A stretch of DNA of 64,000 bases from G965216695 sp965216695 (GCA_965216695.1 OZ244212.1:2604001-2668000); one strand, 5' to 3'. Counted from the first letter of the stretch, positions 17,929 to 26,453 are shown. The notes: generated from the sequence alone by a model not told the origin. Made by a program: numbers and translations.

Positions 17929-17948
17929 ATATTATGTAAAGCTAATAT
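17929..17948. promoter_or_regulatory. Perfect inverted repeat, candidate operator
   Basis: ATATTA, 8 bases, TAATAT. It lies between the divergent sulfur-transporter pair and the metallo-beta-lactamase-like operon. A related repeat with the same spacing is found beside the SqrR-like regulator (9964-9983), so both may be sites for it. Confidence 0.5.
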
Positions 17949-18005
17949 TGCGCCTTCCCAGTTGGGGTTCGTGCAGCATGAAGCGTCTTCTCAACTAGAA
18001 AATCT

Positions 18006-18935
18006 ATGACTTGCTATGGTATTGGCGCCGTCCTCGGCGTCGTCGCTACAACCTTGATGATCGGCGGATCTGATCCAGAGCTTGTTATCACGCCAGTCAG
18101 CAAAAGAGTCTTCAGCGCTATCGGTGCAACCGATGCGCCTTCTTATGAGAATTGGGGCCACAACAATAACCTGTCGTTTGTGATTGGGTCCCGCGGTGTT
18201 CTTGTCGTTAATGGTGGGGACAACTTCAAGTTGGCTGAAGCGCTCCACAAGGAAATTGAGAAAAGAACGAGCATACCGGTTCGGTGGGTTGTGAACGAAA
18301 ATGGCCAGGGACATGCTTTCCTTGGAAACTCGTACTGGGTAACGCAAGGAGTCGAGATCATTGCCCATGATGATGCGATCCACGAGATCGAGGAACGTGG
18401 AGCACAAATACTGGCGAACATGCTGCAACGAAACCTGGAGCGCGGAGATGGCACACGCGTCGTGGTGCCGACCAGAGGTTTCAAGGATTCGCTGACAATT
18501 GATATCGGAGATCAGACCGTTTTGCTCAAATGGTTTGGGGAGGCACACTCCCCTGGTGATATCTCTGTATGGTTACCAGATGACTCGTTGTTGATTGCGG
18601 GGGACATTGCTTTCCATGAACGACTGCTCGGTGTTTTTCCAGATACCAATGTATTGGAGTGGATTGAATCGTTCGATCGTATGAGAGCGCTCGCGCCCGC
18701 GCTCATTATCCCGGGACATGGAAGACCCACAACGATGTCGGAAGTGACCACTTACACCTATGACTACCTGCAATATCTGGTCGACCAATCCAAACGCATT
18801 CTGGACAATGACGGCGACCTGTCTGATGCCTACCAGATAGACCAACGCGCGTATCAGCATCTGAACACCTTCGATGAGCTTGCGGTGAAGAATGCAGGCA
18901 GGGTGTTTCAGCAACTCGAGCTGGAGTACTTCTAG
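18006..18935 (+). CDS. SoxH-like metallo-beta-lactamase-fold protein
   Basis: A 309-residue protein with a hydrophobic N-terminus that may be a signal. The lactamase fold is clear: LSFVIGSRGVLVVNGGDN near residue 56, GEAHSPGDISVWLPDDSLLIAGDIAF near residues 178-203, and IPGHGRP near residue 238. The first metal motif, normally H-x-H-x-D-H, reads NENGQGHAFLGN (about residues 97-108), so most ligands of metal site 1 are missing. It resembles SoxH-type proteins found near sox and quinoprotein genes. It starts a three-gene operon with an exported hydrolase and SoxW. Catalysis may be altered or lost. Confidence 0.72.
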   Translation: MTCYGIGAVLGVVATTLMIGGSDPELVITPVSKRVFSAIGATDAPSYENWGHNNNLSFVIGSRGVLVVNGGDNFKLAEALHKEIEKRTSIPVRWVVNENGQGHAFLGNSYWVTQGVEIIAHDDAIHEIEERGAQILANMLQRNLERGDGTRVVVPTRGFKDSLTIDIGDQTVLLKWFGEAHSPGDISVWLPDDSLLIAGDIAFHERLLGVFPDTNVLEWIESFDRMRALAPALIIPGHGRPTTMSEVTTYTYDYLQYLVDQSKRILDNDGDLSDAYQIDQRAYQHLNTFDELAVKNAGRVFQQLELEYF

Positions 18936-19720
18936 TGCGCTGGTTATTCAGTTTGGCAGCCTTTCTAGCGTCCACCTGCCTTGCCCAGGAGGTAACCACC
19001 GAGTGGAAAGGGCTGACGCTGAACGCAAATCTCGTTGTCGTTGACGAGGTTGGCAAGAGACCAGTATTTCTTGTTCTACATGGGACGTGGGCGCATTCGG
19101 GCATGGAGATTATCGAAGCAACGCAAACGGGTTTGGCCGATCGTGGGTTCTCAAGCATTGCGCCTACGCTCTCGCTCGGAGAGAGTGATCGAACCGGATT
19201 TAGGGATTGCTCATCTCCGTTCGATATGCGGCATGAGCATGCGGTGGACGAGTTGGGCGTATGGCTCGAATACCTGGCCCGTCAAGGCGTTGAATCTGTC
19301 GTGCTCGTAGGGCACAGCAGAGGTGCGGCCCAGGTGAGCCTCTTTCAAAATCAGCAACCGGCCAGCATGGTCAGCGGGTTGGTTCTGATGGGTCCGATGG
19401 TGTTTCGTGAGAACGATCATCAGCGCAGCGGTAATCGTTTTCTTCAGTGTGAGGATGTTCAGGTAACCGAGGACGTTATACGCTCCTACTACGCGGCGGA
19501 TCCAGTCAAACATACTCCTGATCTCCTTGATCGCATAGATGTGCCCGTGATGGTATTTCTCGGCACAGAAGATGAGATTGCACGGTGGAGCCAAAGCGAG
19601 GTGTCTGATGTAGACCGCCGCAACACGCAATCACTGCATTTGGTCGATGGAGCAGACCACTTCTTCCGCGACCTGTACCTCGACGAAGTGCTCGATAGGG
19701 TGGTTGAGTATCGGTGGTGA
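18935..19720 (+). CDS. Exported alpha/beta hydrolase
   Basis: A 261-residue protein with a signal peptide (residues 1-17, ending ASTCLA). VFLVLHGTWAHSG near residue 44 forms the oxyanion region, VVLVGHSRGAAQ near residue 123 the nucleophile elbow (G-x-S-x-G). An aspartate in FLGTEDEIARW near residue 209 and a histidine in VDGADHFFRD near residue 237 complete the triad. It should act in the periplasm on an ester, thioester or similar bond. The GTG start overlaps the upstream stop by one base, and its own stop overlaps soxW (TGATG). The substrate is unknown; context suggests sulfur metabolism. Confidence 0.78.
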   Translation: MRWLFSLAAFLASTCLAQEVTTEWKGLTLNANLVVVDEVGKRPVFLVLHGTWAHSGMEIIEATQTGLADRGFSSIAPTLSLGESDRTGFRDCSSPFDMRHEHAVDELGVWLEYLARQGVESVVLVGHSRGAAQVSLFQNQQPASMVSGLVLMGPMVFRENDHQRSGNRFLQCEDVQVTEDVIRSYYAADPVKHTPDLLDRIDVPVMVFLGTEDEIARWSQSEVSDVDRRNTQSLHLVDGADHFFRDLYLDEVLDRVVEYRW

Positions 19721-20151
19721 TGCTGGTTGCCCTGTATCTTGAGGTAGCCCCAAGCTTCGTTACGTGGGACGGAGCTGACCGGGCAGCGAAACAGCGAGGC
19801 AGTCATGCCATTGTATTGTACCTGTCCCGGTCGGACTGCAGTTTCTGCGAGCGCTTCGAAAAGGAAATACTGAAACCGGTTCTGGCCAGTGGTAACTACG
19901 ATGATGTGGCTATTCGCGAGATCGTTCTCGACGGACAACGCGGCGACTTGAACTTACCGTTTGCAGAAACCCTGCACGAACTCGAAGCCCGGTACCACGT
20001 AGTAGGCACTCCGACTCTTCTGTTCCTTTCGCACGATGGGATGGAGCTGGCGAAAAGGGTAGAGGGGTATAGCGGCGACCATTACTCGCACTATAGGCTC
20101 GAACGCTCGCTGAAGAAGGTGCAAGAGCAACAATACAACGAGAGGGAATGA
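19720..20151 (+). CDS. soxW: SoxW-like thioredoxin-fold protein
   Basis: A 143-residue thioredoxin-fold protein with a short hydrophobic N-terminus. The redox site is CSFC in LYLSRSDCSFCERFEKEIL near residue 33, and the cis-proline loop is VVGTPTLLFLSHDG near residue 105. SoxW proteins keep Sox cysteines in the right redox state in the periplasm. The leader is short and export is not certain. I chose the ATG at 19720, which overlaps the previous stop (TGATG). Last gene of the three-gene set. The 170 bases after it hold no gene that I can support. Confidence 0.78.
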   Translation: MLVALYLEVAPSFVTWDGADRAAKQRGSHAIVLYLSRSDCSFCERFEKEILKPVLASGNYDDVAIREIVLDGQRGDLNLPFAETLHELEARYHVVGTPTLLFLSHDGMELAKRVEGYSGDHYSHYRLERSLKKVQEQQYNERE

Positions 20152-20321
20152 CGCCGCGCCGTATCTTCTAGCGTTGAGCTCCGTCGTAAGGCTGCTATCA
20201 GTGCAAGCGCGACAGCATCAGGCGGTTGGTTTGTTAACTCGGTCAATGTTTGCCCGCAGGCATTCGGTTTACTTGGATAGACTACCGCCAAGAGCCAGTT
20301 GTCATAGAAATTCTTACGTCA

Positions 20322-21653
20322 ATGCTTGCGCTGCTCTATGTGTTCGCGTTCTGGTTCGTCTACGCGGGGCTGTTACCAACAGTGGTGGGCCTGGCGTTGC
20401 CGTGGATTTTCGTCCGGCGGGTTGCGCGCGCCCGAGGCGTTCCGTCCTACCTGCTGATCGCGGCGCTGTCGGTGGTTCTCACGTTTGGTACCAGGATTCC
20501 GGACTTCATAGCAGACTATCAGAACGGGTTGAGCTATCGCGCGGAGCTCCGGAAACCGCTCATCATTGATACCGGTGAACACTTGAACCTGACCTACCGC
20601 GTAAGCGATCTTAGGTCGCGTGATAGCTACTTTGGCGCTTCCTCTCCTACGTCGGCGAGTGCGGGCAGTCCGACGTTCAGTGGCATGGCCGTGGGTGTGT
20701 TCGAGTCCGATCCGCTGGAACGTATCGATGACTGGGGTCTCGAAATACACAGGGAAACGTTCCGCGACGATGCACCCCATATGTCGATCGTTGTTGAACG
20801 TACACCCACGCACCAGACGGTGGATTTCACCCTGTCTCATGCAGGAGAAGTCTACGCCACGTACCATCGTCGTCAGAGAATCTATTTCAGTGATGAGCTT
20901 GGTGCCAGTCAGTTCCGGCATCATGTACTGCATCTGATGAAGAATACGGTATGGAATCGTCTGGCGATGACGCTGGAACCCGAACGAACGCAGTTTTCCG
21001 TATTCCTCCTGCGCGCCCTTGTCTTCGCGGAAGGAGATTCCGTGAACGACGCAACGCCTGTGCATCGCGTGCAAGCTGTGAAGTCGGTGACACCGCTTGA
21101 CTCTCGAGACATCGAAAGCCTGCCGCTATTGCCTCCCATGGAGGTGATGCGCTGTGCGCGTCCCGATGTGCCCGTGCTCAGGCGTCGAAGCCTCGGATTG
21201 TGGGTTGGCCAGGGCAAGCACAAGGAGTACTTCCCCGCGCCGCGAAGAACGATGCGCCAGGGAATTGTACCGGGGTTCAATCCGCATGTCGGGGCAGTAG
21301 CGTGTGGCGACGACGGCTACCTGGTTTGGGTGCGAGCAGCGCCTACTGGCAGCGGTGTGGACCTAAGAGCGTCGCATAGACTAGTGCTCGTCGATCGCGC
21401 CTGGAAGAAGCTGGCGTACCTAGACTTCGAGATGGACGAATTCTATCTGGGTTCAGCCGGGCATCGCCGATCCGTTCAGGTTGTCGACATATACCAGGAG
21501 GGTCATGGGGCGGCGATTCGCCTGGTGATTACGGAACAGTTTCCCGACGGGCAACGCGCAAGCATCGTCGAGTACGCAGTACACCATGATCTGCTGCAAT
21601 CGGATTTCGGACGGTCGTCGCCGCGGATGTCGGTTGCGCGCGGAGATGCCTGA
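20322..21653 (+). CDS. Membrane-anchored protein of unknown function
   Basis: I do not recognise this 443-residue protein. It has two membrane segments at its N-terminus (MLALLYVFAFWFVYAG, with VVGLALPWIFV directly after; then YLLIAALSVVLTFG near residue 44). A large, probably periplasmic domain follows with many beta-strand-like stretches and no cysteine motif or known active site. The ATG at 20322 puts the first membrane segment at the start; a TTG further upstream at 20250 would add 24 residues. It follows soxW by 170 bases on the same strand but may be a separate unit. Confidence 0.6.
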   Translation: MLALLYVFAFWFVYAGLLPTVVGLALPWIFVRRVARARGVPSYLLIAALSVVLTFGTRIPDFIADYQNGLSYRAELRKPLIIDTGEHLNLTYRVSDLRSRDSYFGASSPTSASAGSPTFSGMAVGVFESDPLERIDDWGLEIHRETFRDDAPHMSIVVERTPTHQTVDFTLSHAGEVYATYHRRQRIYFSDELGASQFRHHVLHLMKNTVWNRLAMTLEPERTQFSVFLLRALVFAEGDSVNDATPVHRVQAVKSVTPLDSRDIESLPLLPPMEVMRCARPDVPVLRRRSLGLWVGQGKHKEYFPAPRRTMRQGIVPGFNPHVGAVACGDDGYLVWVRAAPTGSGVDLRASHRLVLVDRAWKKLAYLDFEMDEFYLGSAGHRRSVQVVDIYQEGHGAAIRLVITEQFPDGQRASIVEYAVHHDLLQSDFGRSSPRMSVARGDA

Positions 21654-21742
21654 CTCTGCATGGCGCGCCATCCGCGTTTGGTGTGTCAGGCGCAGGTTAC
21701 GGTTTACAATGGCGCACTCGGTTGGATATAGGCGTCCATGGC

Positions 21743-22192
21743 ATGATCAACCTCCTTCAGAACAGTGACCTCCGTTGGAAGCGATTCACCGGCGGCCCGG
21801 AATTTGACTACCCGATCGACTACTGGGCTGCGTTGCTGAACGCTCGAGAAGACGGTCATGTGGATCTGCTCTACCGATGGGAGCCGAACGCCTACTGCCA
21901 CTTTCATCGGCACACTGCGGAAACTACGTCCACCGTGTTGGCCGGCGAACTCCATGTGATTGATGTGGACGCGCGCACGGGAGAGGAAACCGGCCGTCGG
22001 ATTCGCACCGCCGGTGACTATGCGCACAAGGAACCCGGCGACGTGCACATGGAAATGGGAGGGCCCGAGGGTGCGCTCGTGCTGTTCAATCTTTATGCCC
22101 CGGATGGCGTGCTTGCAGAATCGCTTGCGCGCGACGGCTCCGTCCTCAGCGTTTCCACGATGGATCGTATTCTGAAGCGTCGGAAGCGCTGA
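21743..22192 (+). CDS. Cupin-domain protein
   Basis: A 149-residue single-cupin protein. The first cupin motif is NAYCHFHRHTAETTSTVLAGEL (start near residue 51) and supplies histidines for a metal. The second is the KEPGDVHMEMGGPEGALVLF stretch near residue 97. Small cupins of this type act as dioxygenases, isomerases or sensors; substrate unknown. I chose the ATG at 21743 because the upstream in-frame residues are not cupin-like. It precedes the ATC-hydrolase-family gene by 21 bases on the same strand, so they may be co-transcribed. Confidence 0.75.
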   Translation: MINLLQNSDLRWKRFTGGPEFDYPIDYWAALLNAREDGHVDLLYRWEPNAYCHFHRHTAETTSTVLAGELHVIDVDARTGEETGRRIRTAGDYAHKEPGDVHMEMGGPEGALVLFNLYAPDGVLAESLARDGSVLSVSTMDRILKRRKR

Positions 22193-22213
22193 CCGGACCA
22201 CGCAGCTTCAGAA

Positions 22214-22648
22214 ATGGCGAAAACGTCCACCATAGATGCGTTGAAGATTCAGGCGCGAGCGGTTGCGCCGATCATGGCAGCACTGCAGAAACGGCTGGGC
22301 AAAGAAGAGGCGCAACGCCTCGTTGGGGACGCAATTGCCGAGTCGTGGGCCAACTTCGCGCGGACTCGTTTTTCCGACAGCGAACATCCGCGGGGTGCGG
22401 ATGGACCCTTCCGCACGGACAGGGTCGTAGTTACCGACTCCGATACCGAGTATCGAATGAACATTACGTCTTGCGAGTCAGCCGAGTACTTCAGGGGCAT
22501 CGGCCAACCGGAAGTTGGTGCCGTACTCAGTTGCGGTGTCGATTTCGCGGTGGAGCGCCTGCGCTGTCCGGACTGGGAGTTCTCCCGTACGCAAACGTTG
22601 ATGATGGGCGCCAACCACTGCGACTTCTGTTGGAAGAAACGTGGTTGA
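22214..22648 (+). CDS. L-2-amino-thiazoline-4-carboxylic acid hydrolase family protein
   Basis: A 144-residue protein of the ATC-hydrolase family. The C-terminal block FSRTQTLMMGANHCDFCWKK is diagnostic, and YRMNITSCESAEYFRGIGQPEVG near residue 79 matches the family core. The founding enzyme opens the thiazoline ring to S-carbamoyl-cysteine on the way to L-cysteine; most homologues are untested. It follows a cupin gene by 21 bases. The sulfur-compound link suits the neighbourhood, but that is inference. Confidence 0.75.
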   Translation: MAKTSTIDALKIQARAVAPIMAALQKRLGKEEAQRLVGDAIAESWANFARTRFSDSEHPRGADGPFRTDRVVVTDSDTEYRMNITSCESAEYFRGIGQPEVGAVLSCGVDFAVERLRCPDWEFSRTQTLMMGANHCDFCWKKRG

Positions 22649-22657
22649 TCCCGCGCG

Positions 22658-23062
22658 TCACGTTGCTTCGTTGTAGCAGGGCACATCGGTTGGCAACTGG
22701 GTCCAGCGTTGCTTGCTGCGGGTCCAGTAGTGGGCGTCTGGATTCAGCCACGTCGTATCGTCCAGCGTACCGGCTTTAACCGACATCAGCGCTGAGGTTC
22801 TGTTGTAGATGCGGACGCCGCAGTTACCGCAGAATGCACACGTTTTATCGCGACCGCTGCTCGCGGTTATCTGAAATGTCTGGAGCGATCCTGCCGTTAG
22901 CCGGAAAGCGTCGGGTTCGATCACCAGACTCATCCCGAAGGCACTACCCGATTGACGCTGACAATCGGTGCAGTGGCACACATTCAGCCGGTGCGCGCCG
23001 CCGGAGACGACGTAGCGAACGTGGCCGCACTGACATTGTCCCGTAACACTTTGCGTGCTCAT
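22658..23062 (-). CDS. GFA-family zinc protein
   Basis: A 134-residue cytoplasmic protein with the glutathione-dependent formaldehyde-activating (GFA) fold. Zinc ligands are visible as GQCQCGHVRY (near residue 9), VCHCTDCQRQSGSAFG (near residue 28) and FCGNCGVRIYNRTS (near residue 77). Most GFA proteins have no proven reaction; some bind formaldehyde-glutathione adducts. Its start overlaps the upstream hydrolase stop by 4 bases (ATGA). It is third in a compact operon with a lipoprotein and a membrane-anchored hydrolase. Confidence 0.88.
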   Translation of the reverse strand: MSTQSVTGQCQCGHVRYVVSGGAHRLNVCHCTDCQRQSGSAFGMSLVIEPDAFRLTAGSLQTFQITASSGRDKTCAFCGNCGVRIYNRTSALMSVKAGTLDDTTWLNPDAHYWTRSKQRWTQLPTDVPCYNEAT

Positions 23063-23949
23063 CGTGCGCCCTCTTGGTTAGTGGTGCGGTCTGCGTTCCG
23101 CGGGCAGTGGCCAGACGCTGATGGTGCGGGTGTGGCAGGTTGACTGGGATAGTAACCGCGCAGAAACCTGTTCACGTGCGTCATTGCGCCATGGCGAAGC
23201 AGATTGTTGTGCCCGGCGCCGGGAAGGCGGCGAAATTCTTTGGGTTCGTTGGCACGTTCGAAGAGCTGCAGCCCGCTTTCAATCGGTATGACGCGGTCGT
23301 TGTCACCATGCACGAACACAACGGGTGCTGTGACGGCACGTATGTGTTCGTTGCTCAAAAACCTGTCCTTCAACAACCACCCTACGGGCACGAACGGATA
23401 GGTCGCCTGCGCGATGTCCAGAACCGAGTGCATGGGCGCGAACAGAATGAGCGCGCCCACACAACGACGCGACGCAAGCTGAACGGCAACCGCACTGCCG
23501 AGAGACACACCGAACACAATAACGTTGCCGGGCGCCACGTTCGCCTGCAGTAAGTGGTGGTAGGCCAGTTCTGCCGTTTCCACCAAAGCGGACTCGGAGG
23601 GCGACCCTTCGTTGCCGCCATAACCCGGGTAACCTACCGCGAAGACCCCGCGGCCATTGGCTGCCAGCGTCTCAAGCACAGCGGTGCGTCCGCCGAGCGC
23701 GCCACCGTTGCCGTGCAGGAAGAGAAACGTGGGCTGGCCCGGATCTGCCGCCCGGTACCAGGAGTGCAGGCGTTCGCCTTGCGCAGTGCGCAGCACAACG
23801 TCCTGAAAATCGGTCAACGTCGTGTCACGCACGTGGACGCGTTCGGTTGATGGAACGTAGATGAGAGAACGCTGCGCCACATACAACAGCACAACGAGGG
23901 ATCCGTACACGGACAATACAAACACCAGCGCTTTGCGAAGAGCCGTCAC
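23059..23949 (-). CDS. Membrane-anchored alpha/beta hydrolase (ABHD13/17-like)
   Basis: A 296-residue hydrolase with one N-terminal membrane helix (ALVFVLSVYGSLVVLLYVA). The core has FLFLHGNGGALGGR near residue 82, the nucleophile elbow IVFGVSLGSAVA near residue 147, an aspartate in VFVHGDNDRVIP near residue 222 and a histidine in PGAGHNNLL near residue 255. Relatives are esterases or depalmitoylase-like enzymes. I chose the GTG start at 23949 because it overlaps the lipoprotein stop (GTGA) and places the helix at the N-terminus. Substrate unknown. Confidence 0.82.
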   Translation of the reverse strand: MTALRKALVFVLSVYGSLVVLLYVAQRSLIYVPSTERVHVRDTTLTDFQDVVLRTAQGERLHSWYRAADPGQPTFLFLHGNGGALGGRTAVLETLAANGRGVFAVGYPGYGGNEGSPSESALVETAELAYHHLLQANVAPGNVIVFGVSLGSAVAVQLASRRCVGALILFAPMHSVLDIAQATYPFVPVGWLLKDRFLSNEHIRAVTAPVVFVHGDNDRVIPIESGLQLFERANEPKEFRRLPGAGHNNLLRHGAMTHVNRFLRGYYPSQPATPAPSASGHCPRNADRTTNQEGAR

Positions 23950-24368
23950 GTTTGCAGGTCGACTTGTACGAGTACCCCGCCCACCCACTGGGGCAACCAG
24001 GAGGGTAGCTGCGGACGCAGTATCTTGAATACCCGTTTACGCAGCTCGGGACGATCTCTAACCGCGCGCGCGACACCTTCGACGGTGTCGCCGCGTACGA
24101 ACAGACTCACCGTCCCCGGTTCAATGAAGTTGCGCCACCAACGGCCATCGGCGCCCAGATAGATCACGTCACCTTCGCGCAGGTAGTTCACGGGAAATCG
24201 CTCGCCGGTGGGTAGCGTAAGAATCAACGTACGCTCGGCACGGAACGCATTGGGATTGCGCTCAATTTCTTGAAGCACCATTGGATTGCGTACGGCGCAT
24301 CCGGCAAGGCTGGACCCAAGCAGGAAGATCGACAACCCACCTAGTAGGAACGTTCGCGCGGTGTTCAC
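23946..24368 (-). CDS. Lipoprotein with a DUF385-like split beta-barrel
   Basis: A 140-residue protein with a lipoprotein signal (lipobox LAGC, cysteine near residue 24). The mature part LTLPTGERFPVNYLREGDVIYLGADG, followed by WWRNFIEPGTVSLFVRGDTVEGVARAV, resembles the deazaflavin-dependent nitroreductase (DUF385) fold: a split beta-barrel that can hold F420 or another flavin. Attached to a membrane by lipid this is unusual. It is the first gene of a three-gene operon with a hydrolase and a GFA protein. A cofactor is not proven by what I can see. Confidence 0.6.
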   Translation of the reverse strand: MNTARTFLLGGLSIFLLGSSLAGCAVRNPMVLQEIERNPNAFRAERTLILTLPTGERFPVNYLREGDVIYLGADGRWWRNFIEPGTVSLFVRGDTVEGVARAVRDRPELRKRVFKILRPQLPSWLPQWVGGVLVQVDLQT

Positions 24369-24435
24369 GCTGGACTCCGCAATTCTGCCCGGATGCGTGG
24401 TAGTTTACCCCGAGCGGTAGCAAGCGAACGGGCGA

Positions 24436-25695
24436 ATGCGGGAATTGAGTGCTTCAGTGGTCATGGCGTTTGCGTTGCTAACCGGCGCTTGTGGCCCCGC
24501 GTCTGATCAGCGTTCCGAAGACTCGGCTTCGGGGGAGTTGTCTTCGGAACAGTTGTCTTCGGAATTTGCTGCGCCGTTGGATACGGGTATGCCGCACTTG
24601 GCTGTAGCACCAGGCGGTTCCGTGCTTCTCAGCTATTTGAGCACCGCGGAGGCGCAAACGGCGCTCCGCGTGGCTACGTTGACCACACGCGAGACGGCGT
24701 GGAGTGAACCCCGAACGGTAGCGGCGGGTGCGGATTGGCTCATCAACTGGGCCGACTTCCCGGCGGTTGTGCCGATAGACGACCGGCGTTGGGCGGCGCA
24801 CTGGCTGCTCAGAAAAGCGGGCGGCGCTTTCGCCTACGATGCGGTGGTGGCGGTGTCCGAAGACGCAGGTGCAACCTGGTCCGAACCGTTACTTTTGCAC
24901 ACCGACGCGACCCCCACCGAACATGGATTCGTGAGTTTGTATCCTGCAGGCGGGGGCGTTGGTGCGCTCTGGCTTGACGGCCGTGATCTCGATCCGCGAA
25001 CGTCGGCATCGGAGCCCACGCACGCGCCGGCCGACGAAACGTTTTACGGCACGCAGCTGCGAACCGCGGTGATCGAAGACGGTGCGCGGCAGACAGAGGG
25101 TACCGTGGACGGCGTGGTGTGCGATTGCTGTGCTACCGATGTGGCGATGTCGTCGTCAGGAGCGGTGGCCGTGTACCGCGATCGTACCCGGGAGGAGATT
25201 CGCGATGTATATGTCGCGCGGCAACTCGACGGACGCTGGCAAGCGGGCGCGCCGGTAGCACGGGACGGTTGGAAAATCGCTGGCTGCCCGGTGAATGGTC
25301 CAACGATCGATGCAAGGGGCGACCGGCTCGTGGTGGCCTGGTACACGGCGGTACCGTCGGATCGTGTGCAGGTCGCGTTTTCGTTCGATGCGGGCGCATC
25401 CTTCGAGCCTGCGATTGATGTGAGCGCGGCCAATACGATCGGCAGGGTGGATGTGGCGTTGCTGCGAGATGGCTCAGCGGCGGTGAGTTGGCTCGAGCGG
25501 GATCCGGGGCACTTGTCGGTGCGAATGGTTTGGCCGAACGGGCTGCTGGGGGAACGTCGGCAGATCTCAGCGATGGAGGCCACCCGAAAAGCGGGTTTTC
25601 CGCAGATGGTTGCGCGTGAACGTGACCTCGTGTTTGCGTGGACGGAATGGATCGATGGCCAATCGCGGGTACGTGCCCGCACCTTTGGTCTGTAG
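24436..25695 (+). CDS. Sialidase-like beta-propeller lipoprotein
   Basis: A 419-residue exported protein with lipobox LTGAC (cysteine near residue 19). Asp-box-like turns, VSEDAGATWSEP near residue 143 and FSFDAGASFEP near residue 316, mark a sialidase/BNR-type propeller. The catalytic arginine triad of true sialidases is not obvious. The protein carries a cysteine cluster CDCC near residue 227 and a further cysteine in IAGCPVNGP near residue 284, which may bind a metal. Divergent from the lipoprotein operon, 67 bases apart. A GST gene follows by 23 bases. Confidence 0.72.
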   Translation: MRELSASVVMAFALLTGACGPASDQRSEDSASGELSSEQLSSEFAAPLDTGMPHLAVAPGGSVLLSYLSTAEAQTALRVATLTTRETAWSEPRTVAAGADWLINWADFPAVVPIDDRRWAAHWLLRKAGGAFAYDAVVAVSEDAGATWSEPLLLHTDATPTEHGFVSLYPAGGGVGALWLDGRDLDPRTSASEPTHAPADETFYGTQLRTAVIEDGARQTEGTVDGVVCDCCATDVAMSSSGAVAVYRDRTREEIRDVYVARQLDGRWQAGAPVARDGWKIAGCPVNGPTIDARGDRLVVAWYTAVPSDRVQVAFSFDAGASFEPAIDVSAANTIGRVDVALLRDGSAAVSWLERDPGHLSVRMVWPNGLLGERRQISAMEATRKAGFPQMVARERDLVFAWTEWIDGQSRVRARTFGL

Positions 25696-25718
25696 AGGAA
25701 ATAGGCGAGGAATCAGTA

Positions 25719-26453
25719 ATGCATTCGGTACTCTATGTGTTCGCGATTTCGCACTACTGCGAAAAAGCGCGCTGGCTTCTGGATCGATCGGGTATGGAGT
25801 ACCAGCTGGTTCACCTGGCGCCTGGATTGCATGCGAAGGCCGCTAAGAAGCTTGGAGCCGGCGCCTCTACGCTGCCGATCCTAGAATGCGACGGAGAACT
25901 GGTGCAGGGTTCGTCGGCAATCGGGGATTGGCTGGAACCGCGTTTACCGGAGGCCGAACAGAGTGGGGGCGACCGCGAAGCCTGTCGCGCGATCGAAACG
26001 CGACTCGATGATTTGGCGGGCGTTCATGTGCGTCGCTACTACTATTCCGAAGCGTTGGTGGACGACCCGGGATCCGTGCGTGGGATCTTTACGCGGGATC
26101 TGCCGCTGATGCAGAAAGTTGTGGTAGGCGCTGCCTGGTCGCGCGTTGCGCAGACGATGATTCAGCGGATGGACCTTGGCCCGACCCAGCACAAGGAGTC
26201 GCGCGCGATCGTCAACGAAGAGCTCGGCTGGTTGGATGCGTTGCTCGAGGATGGGCGCACCCATCTGGTGGGACAGCGGTTTACGCGAGCGGATATCGCA
26301 GCGGCGAGTATTTTCGCGCCGCTCGCCGGTGCGCCGGAGCACCCCACGTACGCCGCGCTCGCGGTACCGCCGGGCGTGGGCAAGGATGTGGAAGCATGGC
26401 GGGATAGACCGTCACTGCGCTGGGTGCGGGACATTTATCGGCAGTTCCGGTGA
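25719..26453 (+). CDS. Glutathione S-transferase family protein
   Basis: A 244-residue GST. The thioredoxin-like domain starts with LYVFAISHYCEKARWLLDRSG (near residue 4), where the cysteine takes the usual active position, and has STLPILECDGELVQGSSAI near residue 48 (cis-proline and glutathione-binding SS). The helical C-terminal domain ends near FTRADIAAASIFAPL. It conjugates glutathione or acts as a thiol transferase; substrate unknown. I chose the ATG at 25719 since upstream in-frame residues lie in the previous gene. A strong hairpin follows at 26497. Confidence 0.85.
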   Translation: MHSVLYVFAISHYCEKARWLLDRSGMEYQLVHLAPGLHAKAAKKLGAGASTLPILECDGELVQGSSAIGDWLEPRLPEAEQSGGDREACRAIETRLDDLAGVHVRRYYYSEALVDDPGSVRGIFTRDLPLMQKVVVGAAWSRVAQTMIQRMDLGPTQHKESRAIVNEELGWLDALLEDGRTHLVGQRFTRADIAAASIFAPLAGAPEHPTYAALAVPPGVGKDVEAWRDRPSLRWVRDIYRQFR

